Shown: positions 48,001 to 51,000 of the stretch, in pieces
Numbering within the stretch: the first letter of the stretch is position 1
Layout: every line of letters starts with the position of its first letter
Origin: JAJDXW01 sp965202895
Lineage (GTDB): Bacteria > Pseudomonadota > Gammaproteobacteria > HK1
Assembly: GCA_965202895.1 (NCBI GenBank)
Contig: OZ241901.1
Span: 4,340,001 to 4,404,000 of the forward strand
DNA: 64,000 nucleotides
Direction of reading: 5' to 3'
Notes under the pieces: model-generated
The model's database searches: none
Seen by the model: the letters and a program-made list of their open reading frames with translations, nothing else
What the model was told of the DNA's origin: nothing
Program-made: the position numbers and the translations under genes

Positions 48001-51000
48001 CAGCTCGGCGTCGGCGCCCTGCACCGTCAGCCCGGCGGGCGCCCCCGGGGTCAGCGCCGCCGGGACCGACGACGGCAAGCCCTTCACCGCGCCCTGCGCG
48101 CCCTGTACCGCCCGCAGCTCCACCGTATAGACGCCGCCGGCGGCGAGCCCCGTGGTGAGGGTGTGCGATACGGTCGCCGGGCCGCTGCCCGCGATGCGCG
48201 TCCAGTCGGGGCTCCAGGAGGCGGCGCCCCGCTTCATGCGGTACTCCCAGGCGACGATGGTGCCGGCCGGTGCGGTCCACGAGAGCGCGATGCTGCGCGC
48301 CGCGTCGTCGGGGGTGGCGGCCAGGTTCGACGGCGCGGGCAGGCGCGGCGTCGCGTTGGCCGACGCCGCCGCGCCCCGCACGCTGCCCCGCACCGCCCGC
48401 AACCGCACCGCATAGGCGCGGCCGTTCACCAGGCCGGTCAGCGTGTGCGCCGCCGTGGCCGCGCCGCTGCCCGCGACCGCCGTCCAGTTCGCCCCCGCGT
48501 CGGTGCTCACCTCGTAGCCGGTCAGGGTGGCGTCGCCCGGATCGGTCCAGGCGAGCGCGATGCTCCGGTCCCCCGCCGTCGCCGACAGGGACAGGGGCGC
48601 CGGGACCGTCGGCGTCGCCGTGGCCCGGTTCGACGGCCGGCTCGTGTTGGCGAACTCCGCGCGCACCTCGAAGGTGTAGGTGAGGTTGTTCGTCAGGCCG
48701 GTCGCCGTCCAGGTGACGTTGGCGGCGGCGGCGCTTGTGGTGGCCTCGGCCCAGTCCGTCCAGGACGTCCCCGCGTCGGTGCTCTGCCGGTAGGTGTAGC
48801 GGATGGCGTAGCGGAGGTCGTGGTCCTCCGGCGCGTTCCACCGCAGGGTCACGCTCCGGTCGCCGGCGGTCGCGGTCAGGCTTCGGGGCGCCGCGATGCA
48901 GACCGGCAGCGCACCCTGCAATTCGCCGAAGAGTGGAATGAGCTGGGGATTGACGGTCGAGGCGTGGCTGCGCAGCGCGCGCGGGATGCAGCCCGTCAGC
49001 TGGTTGCCGCGCAGGTGCAACGCGCCGAGGTTGAGGCCGCCCAGCGCCTCCGGGATGGCGCCGGTCAGGCTGTTGCCGTTCAACGACAGCGTCGCGAGGC
49101 GCGTCAGGCCGGCGAGGGACGCCGGAATGCCGCCGGACAGCGAGTTCTCCGACAGGTCCAGCACGGCGAGGCTCGTCAGGCCCGACAGGGCGGAGGGGAC
49201 CGCGCCGGTCAGATCGTTGCCCGACAGGTCCAGCCACTGGAGGCTCGTCAGGCCCGACAGGGCGGAGGGGACCGCGCCGGTCAGATCGTTCTCCGACAGG
49301 TCCAGCCCGGTGAGCCGGGTCAGGCCGGCGAGCTCGGCCGGGACCGTGCCGGCGAGGCCGTTGTTGCGCAGGGTGAGGTTCGTCAGGCCCGTCAGGCGGC
49401 CCAGCTCGGCCGGGATGCCGCCCGAGAACCGGTGGCCGACCAGGTAGAGCGTGGTGAGGCCGTCGAGGCCGGCCAGCCGGGCGGGAATGCGGCCCTTCAG
49501 GCGGGTGTCGGTCCCGAGCACGCCGGCGGCGCCGGTGATCGAGAGGCCGGTCACCCGCCCGCCGCTCACCTCCACCCCCCGCCAGCTCCCGATGGCGGTC
49601 GAGCCGCCCCAGTTCAGGGAGGCCGTGCCGCGCAGCTCGTCCTTGATCTTCAGCAGCAGCTTGCAGTCGGCGATGAGCGGGCGGGCGGCGCCGCGCCCCA
49701 CCACGCGCTCGGTCTCGCAGGGCGAGCCGGGGATCGTCGCCGCGGCCCCCGCGGCCGGCACGGCGAGCCGGAACCCGGTCTGTGCGCCGGCTTCGTCGTC
49801 GGTGCCCTCGCTGACGCCGGCCCGGACCGGATCGCTCAAGGTCACGGTGACCGCCCTCGCCGCCGCCTCCCCGAACGGCGGGCTGGTCCGGGCGCCGGCG
49901 GGAATGGTGGCGGCGCCCGTGGCGGTCGAGCCGCCGGAGGCGGTCCAGGTCACCTGCACCGGTCCGGGCGCGGCTTCGTCGATCCGCGCCCGCACCTCGT
50001 AGCCGCCGACCCGCTCCGCCTCGACGTCCAGGGTGAACGGGCTGCCGCGGTTGCCGTGGGCGCGCAGCTCCCGGAGGCCGGACAGGCCGTCGAACGCGCC
50101 CGTCGGCAGCGTCGTGAGGCCGGCCCCGTCGAGGCGCAGGGTGGCCAGCCCCGAGAGGCCGGCGAAGACCCCGGTCGGCAAGCTCGTCAGGTTCGGGTTG
50201 CCGTCCAGCCGCAGCAGGGTCACGCCGCCGAGACCGGCGAAGTCGCCCGCGCTCAGCCCGCTCACGTTGCGGATCCGCAGGATGCCGGTGATCCGGTTCA
50301 GATCGGTCCTGTACACCTGGGCGCAGTCCGTGACCCCGGCGATCCGGGCCAGGATGGCGTCGCGGACCGCCTCGGTGCGGGAGCAGACGCCGACGGGGGC
50401 CTCCTCGGTCCGCGCCGAGGCTTCGGACGAGTACGGGCCGTCGGCGGCGGCGGCGCGCCGGGCCTGCACGCGCACCGTGTACTGCGTATCCGCAGCCAGC
50501 GACTGGAGGACGTACGTGGTTCCGGTCACGACGCCCCTCCGACCGTGGCTGTACTGCTCCGTCGGACCCTTCCATTGCACGATGTAGGACGTGGCGTGGA
50601 GCACCGGCGTCCAGCTCGCGGTGAGCCGGTTCCTGCCGGACGTGACCTGCAAGGCCGGCGCGGCCGGGGCCGGCAGCACCTCCACGGACGCCGCGGCCGT
50701 GGCCGGTCCCTGGCGGCCGTCCCCGCCGGCGACCCGCGGATAGGTGGCCCGTAGCTGGAAGGAATAGGGCGAGGAGTCCCGCAGCCCCCGCACCACGTGG
50801 CTGACGGTGCCCGCGGTGGCCCCGGAAACGGCCGCCCAGGCGTTCCAGGCCGGCGACGTGCCGGCCCCGAAGCGGAGGTCGTAGCCCGAGACGGCCGAAT
50901 CGCCGAGGGCGGTCCAGCGCAGGGTGACCTCGCCGTAGCCGCTGCGGTGCGCGGTCAGCCCGGCGACCTCGGTGAACACCCGCACGTTCCCGGTGGTGAG

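Noticed and set aside
42158..50575. Minus-strand open frame of 2,805 residues in a different frame from the giant gene
   Set aside because: Gly/Arg/Pro-rich out-of-frame shadow. The overlapping true frame contains clear LRR, FN3 and cadherin-like domains.
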